Shown here piece by piece: positions 44,169 to 55,433 of a stretch of DNA of 64,000 bases. The first letter of the stretch is position 1. Each line of letters opens with the position of its first letter. The DNA is from Prostheceraeus crozeri (taxonomy: Eukaryota; Platyhelminthes; Polycladida; Euryleptidae). The stretch covers positions 124,001-188,000 of the forward strand of contig CAJQUW010011283.1 in assembly GCA_907163375.1 (NCBI GenBank). The letters run 5' to 3'. The notes below the pieces were generated by a model that was given only the letters and a program-made list of their open reading frames with translations, was not told the origin of the DNA and searched no databases. A program made the position numbers and the translations under genes.

Positions 44169-45072
44169 CAGGGGTCTTCAAAAATTAATTGAATCTCAAT
44201 TAATTGATGTCAATTAATTGATTGCGCTGAATTTCATTTATCAATTAATTTATTGTATTCAACTCAATATCAATTAATTGATTGTTTTCATTTCCAATTA
44301 TCAATCAATTGATTGCTGCATGTCCCAATATCAATTGATTGATTGATTCATAATCAATTAATTGGTTCAATTATTTTATCAAGTTTCACTCCATTGTAAT
44401 ATATAGCATTACAATTCACCTAAGGTTTTTCACTTCTTCCTGCGCATCCACTATACAAATTCATTCTGCTGACTCAATCTGACACCTCTCAACTCTCTGA
44501 TCTACTGCATATTCTTCAACATGATTGCCCTTACTTGTCAAGCTTCGAAAGTCATTATCCATGGACAACTAGATAATATAGGGGGAGGGTCAAAGCTGAG
44601 AGTTCATAAAACGATGATAATTATTGAAATCTGAATCAATAAAATCAGTGAACATCAAAACTATGGGGATGCAAAATGATCATACAATATTAATACCGGC
44701 ATTTTAACTGATTGAATCGAGTTCCAATATGAATACAATTATTCTAGACTAACTCTATTTTATGAAATATAGGCCTACATGTTTTTCCATTGACTAATTA
44801 CTAATTATCGATTCAGTTAATTAATAAATTCTATTATCAATTAATTGATTGGGTACATTTCAATATCAATTAATTGATTGTCTGTAATTCCAATTACCAA
44901 TTAATTGATTGCCCAGGAGTTCAATGCCAATTAATTGATTAGTCAAACTTTCAATTAAAATTAATTGATTGGTAAAAATATCAATTACAATTAATTGATT
45001 GGTAAAAATATCAGTTACAATTAATTGATTGGACAGAGCAATTTAATTGCAATCAATTTTTGATGACCCCTG
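44169..45072. mobile_element. hAT-type non-autonomous element with TTAATTGATT arrays
   Basis: Exact 8-bp target duplication CATTGATG (44161-44168 and 45073-45080). Ends CAGGGGTCTTCAAAAATTAATTG and its near inverse ending TTTTTGATGACCCCTG fit the CAGGG-type hAT ends. Two arrays of CAATTAATTGATT units (about 44180-44370 and 44820-45010, roughly 16-40 bp spacing) flank a unique centre. No ORF. 904 bp. Confidence 0.85.
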
Positions 45073-45080
45073 CATTGATG

Positions 45081-46055
45081 TAGGCCCGCTATATGCATGC
45101 ACAGTTTCACATATCAAAAACACTACACATCAACAAATTGAAAAAATTAAATGATAGCTTGCTTGTGAAGAATTCCATAATTATAATCCAAACATTGAAC
45201 ACATACAAACGTAGATCACGACAACGCTTCTTTACTCTACAAAATTCATCAAAATCATAGGAATTTTGTTTTGATGAAAGTTCGAAAAACATATTTTTTC
45301 AATTACTTCCGAATAACATTTCATATCAATTTCTTGTTTGTTTTCAAGTGCTCCAAACGATCTGAGATTTCACACCAAAAGTTGTCAAAGTGCATCTGAA
45401 TCAACTGAAAGTTGCCCTATTTCAACAACACCATTCAAATTCCTTGGTTGAACAGTGGATATGATAAAGCATCCTCAGCGGTTCTGCATTTGTCTCTGTA
45501 TAACTGCGTATGATTCCATGATTACACGAATGATGGCAAAAACAGCTGCTTCCCAATTGCCCAGCATTCTCTATCCCGACAATGTTCTTCAGTCCGCCAG
45601 GTTGAATAGTAGCCTCATGCTTGTAGCATTGAAGCTGATAGTATAAGCGTCGACACGGTGTCTTAATTAAGGAGTCTTGCGATAACGCACCTAATATAAG
45701 TGCTATTGTTGCTAAATCTTAGAGGAGACGTCCAAGAAACAAGAAGTGGAATCAAAATTAACGCTGATTGATATCGTTGCTTTTTACAATAGCTACTTTG
45801 GAATCAAACCGAATCACTAAGCCGTAAAACAGTTTGCTAATCATCATTAAAAATCGATGGAATCAATTCACAACTTAACACAGAAAATAAATAGATATTC
45901 AGGGAATGCTGTGAATACTATACCCGCCACGCCACTGGAATTTATTCTTATTATAAAAATGTCTATGCAATAAATCCTCTTAGTGAACATTTTAATTTGA
46001 GCCTATACAGCCCTACGTATATTCTCACTTTCAAGAGGCTATGCATCTTAAATGT
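45081..46055. other. No supported gene
   Basis: AT-rich sequence within the piggyBac span. Short ORFs at 45107-45292 (-) and 45455-45646 (+) have no recognised features. Confidence 0.45.
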
Positions 46056-46135
46056 ACAGGACCGCACTTGGTCGGGTTTGAGCGTCCAGGATTAAGCGGT
46101 CGAAACGCGATCGTCCTGACCAAGTTCCTGTTGAT
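46056..46135 (+). other. Structured stretch with an ACTTGGTC/GACCAAGT stem and GAAAC core
   Basis: ACTTGGTC (46066-46073) pairs perfectly with GACCAAGT (46118-46125). Between them GTCC...GGTC, then GAAACG-CGAT-CGTC just before the closing arm. That order recalls the second half of a type I hammerhead ribozyme (stem II, GAAA, short stem III, UC cleavage site), but the expected CUGANGA block is not present, so it is at best decayed. Confidence 0.3.
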
Positions 46136-47035
46136 GACCTCATTAAAAATAGTCAAATAATTTGTATGCATATTTTGTACAATCCTATTTCACGTTTTAA
46201 CTTAAGGAACTAATATTAATTCTCTTACACACTTGATAGACTTTAGATAGCGTAATCCCGCTGTGTTATTAGCTAGATCTGGTATTTTGATTGGAAACAG
46301 ACCTGTCCTCTTATCATCTGAATGGGCAGACTGTTAAATAGGATCTTTTCAATATATAAGGGATAAACATAATTTTGAACAGAACGACTTACTCACCAAT
46401 TCATTACACATGAGGAGAGGAGAAGCGTTGTTTGTCCTTCTAGTAAGCATTTTTTAAATTTTTAGACATTTTAGGATATAAAAATTTTCTTTTAAATCAT
46501 ATTTTGTACCTATTGAAAAGTAACTAGTCATTAGCTTGTTTTTTTAAACTTTGTTACCTTGACGCACTTTGCTACGTTGAATTTACAGTATGGTGACTTT
46601 TTTTGAGCACTCTGTACATTTTATTTCTGTGCATATTGGCATAATATATTTTCGGCCATCCTCGCAGTTGACTTCTTCCTAGATTATATTTTAGAAGCGA
46701 AGGCGATAATGTTGTTGTCATCGACCACGTTTATCCTTCATTCACACATTCTAACGTTTTGATCACTCATTTGTTACTTTGAAATTACAATCGGCAAACA
46801 TCAGAAAACAGGTAAATTCATTAGCGGGAACCTGGTGTACGACGTGGCTTATCGGTGTCTGAGCCGCCGATCAGGCGATATGTGATTAGGACCGAAGGAG
46901 ATAAAGAGATAAGAACGCCTCTGTCGTCAGCCCCTCAATACTGCCGCATAGGACAGAATTTTAAGAAATATGATCGCCGCAAACACAGAGAAAGTTTTCG
47001 TGGCTCGCTCTGCGAGCCATGCCGCAGTGAAGGGG
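46136..47035. other. 3' region of piggyBac element, no gene
   Basis: AT-rich sequence leading to the right terminal repeat. The last 45 bp contain the palindrome GGCTCGCTCTGCGAGCC and the end GCCGCAGTGAAGGGG. Confidence 0.5.
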
Positions 47036-47225
47036 TTAACTGCATTGAATTTTAGGTTTCAATGAGCTTATGGAAATCTACCTATATTTGTTTACAAGAA
47101 GTGTATAAAGATAGAAGAATAATTAATCGGGGACGCTCATTGACCGCAACCAAAGCCTCGCTAGGGAAATCAAAATTAACCAATATAGAACTGACTCCGC
47201 TCTGCGCCAACAGGAAGCGGATATC

Positions 47226-47251
47226 GCTTTCGTACGTGCACGTACGAAAGC
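47226..47251. repeat. Perfect 26-bp palindrome
   Basis: GCTTTCGTACGTG followed by its exact reverse complement. It lies between the piggyBac right end and the start of PLE homology; a related half-site, CGCTTTCGTATCGTAC, occurs at about 47317. Confidence 0.85.
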
Positions 47252-47339
47252 AAGATGCACTGGTACATTTTGTTATTCTCGATTTGTACATACGCTTTTG
47301 TAGGGAAAATCTCTTCGCTTTCGTATCGTACAGTTTACA

Positions 47340-48362
47340 GTGTACCTTCACCACATAGAAACCAAAGCCCTTAGCAAATTATCTTGGAAACCTGAATTAT
47401 ATAAAAGATACATCGACGATGTCATCATAGGTCCTGTAGAATATGATGACCAAATTATTTCACAAATTGAAAATGAATTCAATAAAGTTACGCCTGCCAT
47501 TAAATTTACCACTGAAATAAACCCACCAGAACGCGGTTTAAATTTTCTAGATCTTACGATCTATACTGACAAACAAACCATTTCTTTCTCGTGGTTTCAG
47601 AAAACCTGTTATTCGAGGATAAATATGCAGAGTGACTCGTATGTCCCAGAACATATCAAAAATAATTTCGTTCAGTCTCGTCTAAAAGATATACAGAGTC
47701 TTTGTTCTACTGAGGAACACTACGTAAAATCACGCAATAAATTTCTAAATCAAATAGAAAAAATGGCCACAAAAAGAAAACTTTCAGGCAACCAAAAAAC
47801 AAAAAAAAAGAAAATAGACGATAAAATACAACCGAATTTGATACTTCCTTTTATTAATAATCAGTGCCATAGGAAATTAAGAAAACTTATGAATAAACAC
47901 AAGTTGAGAGGAAATCTAGTTAGTCAACCCAATAAAACGATTGCCAGTTACCTCAAACCAAAAAATGATAACCGCAACACATGTGACTGCGAAATTTGTA
48001 GAAAAATTGGCCCAAAATATATGTGCACAGATAAATATGTTGTATATCAATATACGTGTAAAACATGTAGAGAAAGTTATATTGGAAAGACTGCGAGACC
48101 GTTTAAAATCAGACACCGTGAGCACACATATGCGGTTAGGAATAAGAGTCTAAATAATGCTATAAGCCTGCACGCAAATCTTCATCAAATGTACGACATA
48201 GACAATTTTGATATCGAAATCCTCAGCAGAAAAACTAACAGCCGTGATATTACTATTGAAGAATGTAGAAGCATCAAATTAAATAAACCCAAGATCAATC
48301 GCAAGCAAGAAGTTATTGATTATCCGCTGATTAGCGGCACTCAAACCCGTGTTCAGTTTTGA
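47340..48362 (+). pseudogene. PLE protein fragment (RT end and GIY-YIG endonuclease)
   Basis: Begins inside the RT (HHIETKALSKLSWKPELYKR), keeps the catalytic YIDD, then RGLNFLDLTIYTD, a Cys-rich linker (NTCDCEICRKIGPKYMC) and a GIY-YIG endonuclease: VVYQYTCKTCRESYIGKTAR, then FKIRHREHTYAVRN. It is open to TGA 48362. It is truncated at its start, so it is not a complete protein. Confidence 0.85.
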
Positions 48363-48588
48363 TTAATATTCTCCACACAACTGCACTGCACGTACAGCAG
48401 TCATGCATTTAAGTGAGAGACGCAGCGACTGGCGGTTTATTCCAACACACCGTGAAGAAGGCTGAAGGCCGAAAGATCTTGTGTGACCTGAACTATTTTA
48501 TTTTTTAACCTCTCACCAGAAAAATATACGGAGCCGCACTGAAAAGTGTTTTTTGTTCCTCTTTTATTTTAAAAAAGGGATAAAATCA
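47343..48588 (+). mobile_element. Penelope-like element, 5'-truncated upstream copy (pseudo-LTR)
   Basis: Matches 57064-58309 with a constant shift of 9,721 bp, including the C-terminal half of the ORF (47343-48362), the 3' UTR and the end GGGATAAAATCA. The next full copy begins immediately after it. A truncated copy placed head-to-tail upstream of a longer one is the known layout of PLEs and is called a pseudo-LTR. Confidence 0.9.
48441..48490 (+). ncRNA. Hammerhead-like core in PLE 3' UTR, copy 1
   Basis: AACACACC, then GTGAAGA, a small stem GGC-TGAAG-GCC, GAAA, GATC, then TTGTGTGACC. The order matches a minimal type I hammerhead (stem I, CUGANGA, stem II, GAAA, stem III, UH site), and ACACA can pair with TGTGT. 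PLE pseudo-LTRs are known to carry such motifs. The first core base is G where C is expected, so cleavage is doubtful. Confidence 0.45.
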
Positions 48589-48591
48589 TCA

Positions 48592-48796
48592 ATGCTCCCG
48601 ACAAAATTGGTGAAATACATACGTGATGCCACGGGAATCTCAGAAATTCATCGTGCGAACTCAACTCGGTTTGTCAACACACAACTGAAATATGCAAGAG
48701 TATTCTGCCACATACTATTCATCGGAAGCTGCTTGCAATCATACTGCATCCCTAAGTACATCAAGGGGAAGATCAACTTGGATGGATATATGGACA
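48592..48796 (+). pseudogene. PLE protein, N-terminal part before the insertion
   Basis: Reads MLPTKLVKYIRDATGISEIH and on to INLDGYMD, where the TIR transposon enters at the duplicated ATGGACA. This is the N-terminal region ahead of the RT. The remainder of the protein is at 55619-58083. Confidence 0.75.
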
Positions 48797-49425
48797 TAGG
48801 GTGGAGCGAAAAAAACTTTTTTTCGAATTTGAAGATGCTTGGGGTCTCAATCTACGTGAACGGGTAATTTAGGGTGCCACACCAAATTTCATGGATGGTT
48901 AGAGGTCCCACACTGAGCTTGAAAATGATTAGGTAGGCCTAAAAATCGATTTTTTTCGATTTTTTTTAATTCAAAATTCAAAGTAGCTTGGGTCTAGAAT
49001 GATTCTGTTGGGTTATATGAACAACATATTCAAATTTGAGACGATTTGAAGAAGGTCTTCAGGTCCTACACTGAGGTCAAAAAGTCCCAAAATTGACAAA
49101 AAAATCAAAAATTTTCCAGTTTTTTAGATCAAGTGATACATAAGATACAATTGCGACGTAGCTTGGGGTTTGAAAACACTTATTGGGTCTGAAGCAACAA
49201 CATACTAAAATTTGAGACGATTTGAACAAGTTCTTCAGGTCCCACATTGAGATCAAAAAAAGTCCCAAAAATTACAAAAAAGCAAAAAAATTACAACATT
49301 TTAGAAATGATTTTGCTTAACGTCAAAATATGATGTAGCCTGGCGTTTGAAAACATACCTAAGGACTGAAGAAACAATATGGTAAAATTTGAGACGATTT
49401 GGGCATTTTCTTCTGGTTCAACAAC
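48797..49425 (+). repeat. Left TIR of the 48.8-52.6 kb transposon
   Basis: Inverse of 52015-52643; contains three related blocks around GAGACGATTTG. Confidence 0.88.
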
Positions 49426-49429
49426 GATT

Positions 49430-50190
49430 TCTAAATCAGAGAAGAAAATTAAAATATTTTGTTTATGTTTGCATTTTTTGAATTTGCGGGACTTTCATCT
49501 TTCCTTCAGCGGGATATCGATTTCTCGTGTTTTGATTTGTTATCTGGTGAGTATCGAAAATTCATACGTACAGTACAAGTGAATAGAGCTGAATTAATGA
49601 GAGTATAACTACCAATTGATGAAATGTTTACCGAGTAGAACAAGAAACTTATTAATGAGACTAATAAGAAGGTAATGCCGTATTATAGCTAGTTACTTGT
49701 ACAGTACGTGTAATCTCTGTGGCAATATATGGCGCTGCCATGTTTAGAAGATATTCAATACAAAGGCATACAGCCTTGTAGGTGCTGTCGCATGGCTGGT
49801 ACTCGTATGGCTAAACAACTGGAATGGCTTAGCATAAATTGAATGATCAACAGTGATTAGGCTACAACTCTTCTGTCCATGAATGATTCAGCAAAAAAAG
49901 CAGCGGGTGGGAATCGACCATAGGTCCAGTGGCGCTCGCTGATCAGTGACTTAGTGCACTCAGCTACCCACTCATCGCCAAGGTAGATGTAGTTTTTGGG
50001 ATCTTTTGGTTTTGGCTTTCTACTTCATCAAATATCAGTAATGTCTATCTTCTCTAAAAAATTACATCAGAATGAATTTTAATGTCATCATGCTATGATT
50101 GCTGATGTATGTATACAAATTGTGTGCAGTGTGCTTCACGCTCGCAGGTAATGGCAAGTTCGTCGTCGGGGAACCTGCTCAGTACTCGAA
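49430..50190. other. Interior of TIR transposon before the transposase; no other gene
   Basis: Apart from the SINE head I see no coding signal. The acceptor TGCTTCACGCTCGCAG near 50147 suggests that an upstream exon exists, not identified. Confidence 0.4.
49901..49982 (-). mobile_element. tRNA-derived SINE head
   Basis: Minus strand reads like a tRNA: GGGTAGCTGAGTGCACT (A-box region) and TGGTCGATTCCCACCCGC (B-box region) at tRNA-like spacing, with an anticodon-arm-like GATCAGCGAGCGCCACTGG between. A run of T follows. It lacks a convincing full cloverleaf, so a SINE fragment is more likely than a functional tRNA. Confidence 0.45.
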
Positions 50191-51594
50191 GTGCACCGGC
50201 TACCGACAAAGGGTGATGTTCTCTTACATTATCAATGCGTTCGCTTTGACCTCAGAAAAGATGAAGGCTCGAAAAATGAACCGCAGGTCCAGGATATTCT
50301 ACCAATTTGTTGTTTGGATATCAAGAAGATATGGAATTGTGCTACCATTCCAGTTATTACAGAAGAAAGGATTATGTTCAAGTTGCGAGAGCTTCACAAG
50401 GAATACAATACTATTATAAAGCAGCCAACAGGACGAAAGGAATCCCCAGCTTACTTGAAGAGGTTGACACTATTCAAAAATGACTGCTCAAACTTGTTTG
50501 ACATTGCTGCTTGCAAGTGTTACATCAAAGATTCAAGCAATAAATGTCATTGTGATCTATCTCGAACGGCAAACCATGAAAAGCTTGTGCTAAATACGAA
50601 AATATCTCTCCTCTAGCGTTTTATTTTATTCCTTGCAGGTTCCAACAGAAGAAAAGGCCTTTTTACATGATCAGGGGACAACCCGGCAGATGGTGATTGG
50701 CGCACTGGACCGATCCACAACGAGAAGGAGGAACCTACGATCTAAAAGAAACGCGTATGAGAAAAGTCTAAGGTCACAGCCACAGTCTTCAAAGGATTCT
50801 ATCATGGATCTAGATATGGACTTGGACATTGATATGTCACTATCGGCTTATAATTCTGCTGATGAGGATGAAGCTGACATCTTGTGACATCCACGTTACG
50901 CATCGAGCCCTAAGTCGAATTCTGAACAATTCCGATTGCATCTTCCAACAGTGGCTTTATGTGCTGATCGCTATAGCGTACCGGATCGCCAGACAGCTGC
51001 TCTTGTTAGTGCTACTCTGCAAGATGTGAGCCAAGGCGATTCAGATACTTCCTCTGTTATTGACAGATCAAAGATAAGAAGAGAACGGAGTATGCTGAGA
51101 ACCAATCCGATTTCCAATACTTTTCATCAGCTGCGACAGAGAAGTTTAAGAGGTCTCTTCTTTGATGGAAGGAAGGATAAAACTTTATCCTGGGTAAAAG
51201 TTCAGGGCATTTCAAAGAAGGTCGTGTCAGTCGATGAGCACATCACACTACTTAAAGAACCAGGATCTCATTATCTCGGCCACTTTACGGCAGAAAGCGG
51301 AAGCGCGATCTCAATCAAGTCAGGAATTTTCGAATTTTTGACTGATGAAAATGATTGATCCATGGTGCCTGACGTCACGATCCGTGAACTCGCGAAGGAG
51401 AGCTCTCCAGAGGATCTCGCAGAACACATGCAATACCTTTGCCACTCACAGTCTGTTGAGCGTGGAGTCAAAATGACGACAGAGGCGGCTGCTTCCGTAT
51501 GTGGAGGTGATCGTCGATATGCGGTGATACAAACAAAGATTTTGTCTCGAAAGAAGATGGACAGGTTCAATACGAAGAAAGAGTTTAGACAGTA
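50191..51594 (+). pseudogene. Transposase-like protein, uncharacterised family, with central deletion
   Basis: First part (50191-50616) includes KGDVLLHYQCVRFDLRKDEG and LFDIAACKCYIKDSSNKCHC, a Cys-rich stretch. After a likely short intron (acceptor TATTCCTTGCAG, 50637) come VPTEEKAFLHDQGTTRQMVI, DEDEAD, GLFFDGRKDKTLSWVKVQ and ITLLKEPGSHYLGHFTAESG. The last part (51362-51594) has CHSQSVERGVKMTTEAAASV and CGGDRRYAVIQTK. In-frame TGA codons at 50885 and 51356 break it. From memory, this protein type occurs repeatedly in invertebrate genomes with the same order but with a longer middle section between the last two parts, which appears deleted here. The superfamily is unknown to me. Confidence 0.6.
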
Positions 51595-51599
51595 GCCAA

Positions 51600-52014
51600 T
51601 TGAGGCAGTGTTTTGGATTTTTCTGAACTGTACATAGTAGAAAATTGTCTCTAGTCTACGTGAAGTCAGGCCCACTGATTTCACGAGCATTGTCAGATAT
51701 GCATTGTTACGAGAAATTGTACATGTATTCAAAAGTTTTGATTTGGTACTATTGCAAAACAGATGATAATACTTGTTTTTTTACAATGGGCTTGGAAATG
51801 ATATTTTATGAATACTGAAAATGCAAATGAGTATGCAGGTACTTGTATGTTAGAAAATCGGTAATAGGCTAGTCCTTGTGCTGCATCATGGGTGTCTTCC
51901 AAGACAAGATAGATCCACATGCAATTTCTTATCTTACACAAGGCAGCTCAATTAATCAAAATATAATTAATTTATTCCTTTCAGATATCGATTTCTTGTC
52001 TAACTTTGACATCG
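51600..52014. other. Interior of TIR transposon after the transposase; no gene
   Basis: AT-rich sequence with no supported ORF leading into the right TIR. Confidence 0.45.
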
Positions 52015-52643
52015 TTGTTGAACCAGAAGAAAATGTCCAAATCGTCTCAAATTTTACCGTATTGTTTCTTCAGACCTTGGGTATGTTTTCAAACGCCAGG
52101 CTACATCATATTTTGACGTTAAGCAAAATCATTTCTAAAATGTTGTAATTTTTTTGCTTTTTTGTAATTTTTGGGACTTTTTTTGATCTCAATGTGGGAC
52201 CTGAAGAACTTGTTCAAATCGTCTCAAATTTTAGTATGTTGTTGCTTCAGACCCAATAAGTGTTTTCAAACCCCAAGCTACGTCGCAATTGTATCTTATG
52301 TATCACTTGATCTAAAAAACTGCAAAATTTTTGATTTTTTTGTCAATTTTGGGACTTTTTGACCTCAGTGTGGGACCTGAAGACCTTCTTCAAATCGTCT
52401 CAAATTTGAATATGTTGTTCATATAACCCAACAGAATCATTCTAGACCCAAGCTACTTTGAATTTTGAATTTAAAAAAAATCGAAAAAAATCGATTTTTA
52501 GGCCTACCTAATCATTTTCAAGCTCAGTGTGGGACCTCTAACCATCCATGAAATTTGGTGTGGCACCCTAAATTACCCGTTCACGTAGATTGAGACCCCA
52601 AGCATCTTCAAATTCGAAAAAAAGTTTTTTTCGCTCCACCTTA
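52015..52643 (-). repeat. Right TIR of the 48.8-52.6 kb transposon
   Basis: Inverse of 48797-49425, ending GCTCCACCTTA at the piggyBac target TTAA. Confidence 0.88.
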
Positions 52644-52676
52644 ACCCATTACCGCCCAATGTTCCACATATGGAAC

Positions 52677-53562
52677 AATTTTTTGAATCACAATTATAAG
52701 CATAAGAAATATTTTTAAGTATCATTTGAGCATGCAGATATTAGAAGCATGATGCAAATAAATTCAACAATGCCTGGTAAAGCATTTTGTTTCAATTGCG
52801 TTCTGTCCAAAGAAATTTGAAATTTCGGAAATTTTCAAAATTTATCACTGAAACTTGTTTTCCCACTTCTGTCCATAAAAAAATAAGGTAAGTCAAACTT
52901 TTCTCGGATTACAATTTCTACATTAGTCTGGTGACGTACAATACAATTATTTCATTTATCGTTGCTTTTCTGCGTTCATATTGAGTTTTAGATATGTTGT
53001 TCCATTTCTGGAACATTGGACACTGCATGTATTTTCAAAGTTCCAGTAATGGAACATTGGACACTTAGGGTGTTACATTTTACATAATGCGCTAAATAGT
53101 CAATGTCAAATCTGGATGCTTATCATAGTAAGTTATGCAACACATTCGTGTAGTAGTTGTATAACTTGTAATTTTAACTTACAAGCAGGAACGGATCGCT
53201 CAGATGGTATTTACACAAAAAGGGCTACGCTAAGTAGACTTTCTAAACTGATACTAATCAATTGTTTCATATTGCATTTTCATTGAATCCTATTGTATTA
53301 TCATCTTCATTTGGGGTTACTACAGCTAATTTGTCTTTGCTTACTATAGCAAAAAAAGTTCACCACTGCATCCTGGCCCTGAGGTAGAGATGTTTGCACC
53401 TCTAACTACTGCGCTAAGGTACTTTACTAACACGAGCACAGTAGGAACTTACTTAATTGGAACCAATTTCACCCTCGTCTTACTTATCAATTGTTAGTAC
53501 TTACTCATTTTCTTAATTAATTGAGTACTGATTTAATTCCTGTCTATCTTTTTTTCAGACGG
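52677..53562. other. 5' non-coding region of second piggyBac
   Basis: Holds two GTTCCA-N4-TGGAAC sites (52999-53014 and 53040-53055) and probably the promoter and 5' UTR intron. No ORF. Confidence 0.5.
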
Positions 53563-55433
53563 ATGCCAAAGAAACTATTTTCAGTCGAAGAAGCTGCGCA
53601 GCTATTGATCGAAAATTCTGACGAAGAATCTGATATTGATTTGGTAATTTTGCCACCTGAGTCCTCACAATATATCTCCGATGAAGATGACATAGCAGAG
53701 GATGATTTATTACCATCTAACATCAAAGATGTGCCAGGTTTGGTTGAAATCCATCAACGGTGGAGAATGCTCATTGCTCAATGCCACAACCAAAGCGTAG
53801 GAAAGTATCGCATCATTGGGAGAAAAGCTCTGCTTTTCGTAATTCGTTACCAGAAGCTGAAGTGACACCCATTGACGAAAGTTTCCCACTACTGGTGGAT
53901 AAAGATGCAATTGAATTATTTAGATTATTCTTTGATCCGACCGTTATAGATCTCTGCTGCACACAGACGAATTTGTATGCCCACCAACACTTAGAACATG
54001 GATTTCATATAAGTGAAAATGAAATTTTTCTCTCCTCAGTGGCTATCACAGTTTACCACAAGAACATCTATACTGGAGTACGAACGAAGATGTAGGAACA
54101 TCATTTGTCTCCGAAAAAATGTCAAAAAACGCTTTAAAGAGATCAAGCGTTTTTTTCATTTAGCCAACAACGCGTCCCTTGGCAATGATGACAAGATGGC
54201 AAAATTAAGGCCAATTTTAGAGATATTTCGAAAAAATATTCAGCAATTTGTATTCTTTTCAAGCAAATTGAGTCTGGATGAACAGATGATACCATATTAT
54301 GGTAGAAATAATGCAAAAATGTGCGTCAAAGGCAAACCGGTGAAATTTGGATATAAGGTCCTGGCTTCGTCATGCGCTTATCCGTTCGATTTCGAAGTCT
54401 CTACTGGGAAGAAAATTGATTCCGAATTACCACTTGGAGAGTCTGTCGTTCAAACATTGACACAGTGTCTTCCAAATAAAAGTGAACATATAATCTACAT
54501 GGACAGATTCTTTTGTTCAACGAAAACGTTCAGACAATGTAGAGAAGACGGATTGCGTTGTACAGGCATTGTAATGGAATCTCGAATTGAAAAATGCCCA
54601 ATTATGTCTAAAGCGGCAATGAAGAAGCTTCCTCGAGGTAGTCACATTGAATTTTCAAGCGATGAAGTTGTTGTTTGCCAGTGGAACGACAGTCGTCCAG
54701 TAGTTGCCATCAGCAATTTCGAATCTGTGAATCCCGTTCACAGTGGTAGTCGTTGGAGTAGAGCCGATCGAAAACGCATACCAGTGCCCATCCCCCATTT
54801 GATTCATAATTACAATCAATGTATGGGCGGCGTGGATCTTCTTGATCGACTCTTGAGCGATTATCGGCCTAAGCTAAGAAATAAGAAATGGTGGTGGAAT
54901 ATTTTTGCCAACTTTTTGAATATGGCCGTCGTCGCTGCATGGCGACTTCATCGTAGCTTGAAAGGAGAAATGAGTCACCTTCAATTTCGGAGGTAAGAAT
55001 AAATAGAATAACAAACAATACATTTAGGCCTACATGTGTTGTGACTACGTAGGGGGTGAATAGTCACACGTTGATAACATATACATGTATAGGCCTAAGC
55101 CTGGAAGGATTTTCTTCTATAAAAGGCCTGGTTTAATTAATAGGGATCAACATAACTAGATAAACGTGCAATGACCAATAGTAAAAACTACATTTGTCTT
55201 ACAGGGCGATTGTTCGATCACTCATGGCAAAGACACCGAGTAAGCTACAACATCCAGGACCCAGCAGGACCCCTTCTCAAACTGAAAGAACAAGCAATTT
55301 TCACTCTGATAAACAATTATCTCATCTGATAAACAAGGACATTGTAAAGTATGCAAAAAAGAACACAAAACGAAAGTGCTCCACTTGTGGTGTCCTTCTT
55401 CATATTGACAGTTTCTCAAATTTTCATTCTTAA
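53563..55433 (+). pseudogene. piggyBac transposase, frameshifted, with one intron
   Basis: Start MPKKLFSVEEAAQLLIENSD follows a T-rich acceptor (CTATCTTTTTTTCAG), so a 5' UTR intron is likely. The N-terminus is acidic. The core carries three Asp: LSLDEQMIPYYGRNNAKMCV, IIYMDRFFCSTKTFRQCRED, and NQCMGGVDLLDRLLSDYRPK. A GGAG-GTAAGAAT donor at 54993 and TTGTCTTACAG acceptor at 55203 lead to a last exon with a Cys motif (KRKCSTCGVLLHID), stop at 55433. Reading moves between frames near 53.8, 54.03 and 54.13 kb, so at least three frameshifts make it inactive. It is a different subfamily from the transposase at 37-42 kb. Confidence 0.85.

Larger units (their letters stand above)
36796..47039 (+). 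mobile_element. piggyBac-type DNA transposon with nested insertions
   Basis: Target duplications TTAA at 36796-36799 and 47036-47039 enclose ends CCCTTTCACAACGGC and GCCGCAGTGAAGGGG, the CCC...GGG pattern of the piggyBac superfamily. Subterminal palindromes of the type GGCTCGCTSTGCGAGYC occur at about 36847-36866, 36893-36912 (diverged) and 47000-47020. Inside are a split transposase gene, a full-length LINE (38544-42315), a second copy of the transposase 3' end (43502-43653) and a hAT-type MITE (44169-45072). The total of 10.2 kb is far above the usual 2-4 kb because of these insertions. Confidence 0.8.
48797..52643 (+). mobile_element. TIR DNA transposon of unclear superfamily, internally deleted
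   Basis: TIRs of about 630 bp (48797-49425 and about 52015-52643) begin TAGGGTGGAGCGAAAAAAAC on the left and end CGCTCCACCTTA on the right. A 7-bp target duplication ATGGACA lies at 48790-48796 and 55612-55618; the right copy is displaced by the piggyBac. Inside each TIR a block with AAATTTGAGACGATTTG and TTCAGGTCCYACA repeats about three times. The interior encodes a broken transposase-like protein (50191-51594) and holds a tRNA-like SINE. The TIR start and 7-8 bp duplication lean toward hAT-like elements, not proven. Confidence 0.85.

Noticed and set aside
36770-47339. The 10-kb piggyBac span read as two separate elements
   Set aside because: Only one pair of TTAA-CCC ends was found and the palindromic subterminal repeats match between them; a second element would need its own ends. 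Not fully excluded because of the duplicate zinc-domain segment.
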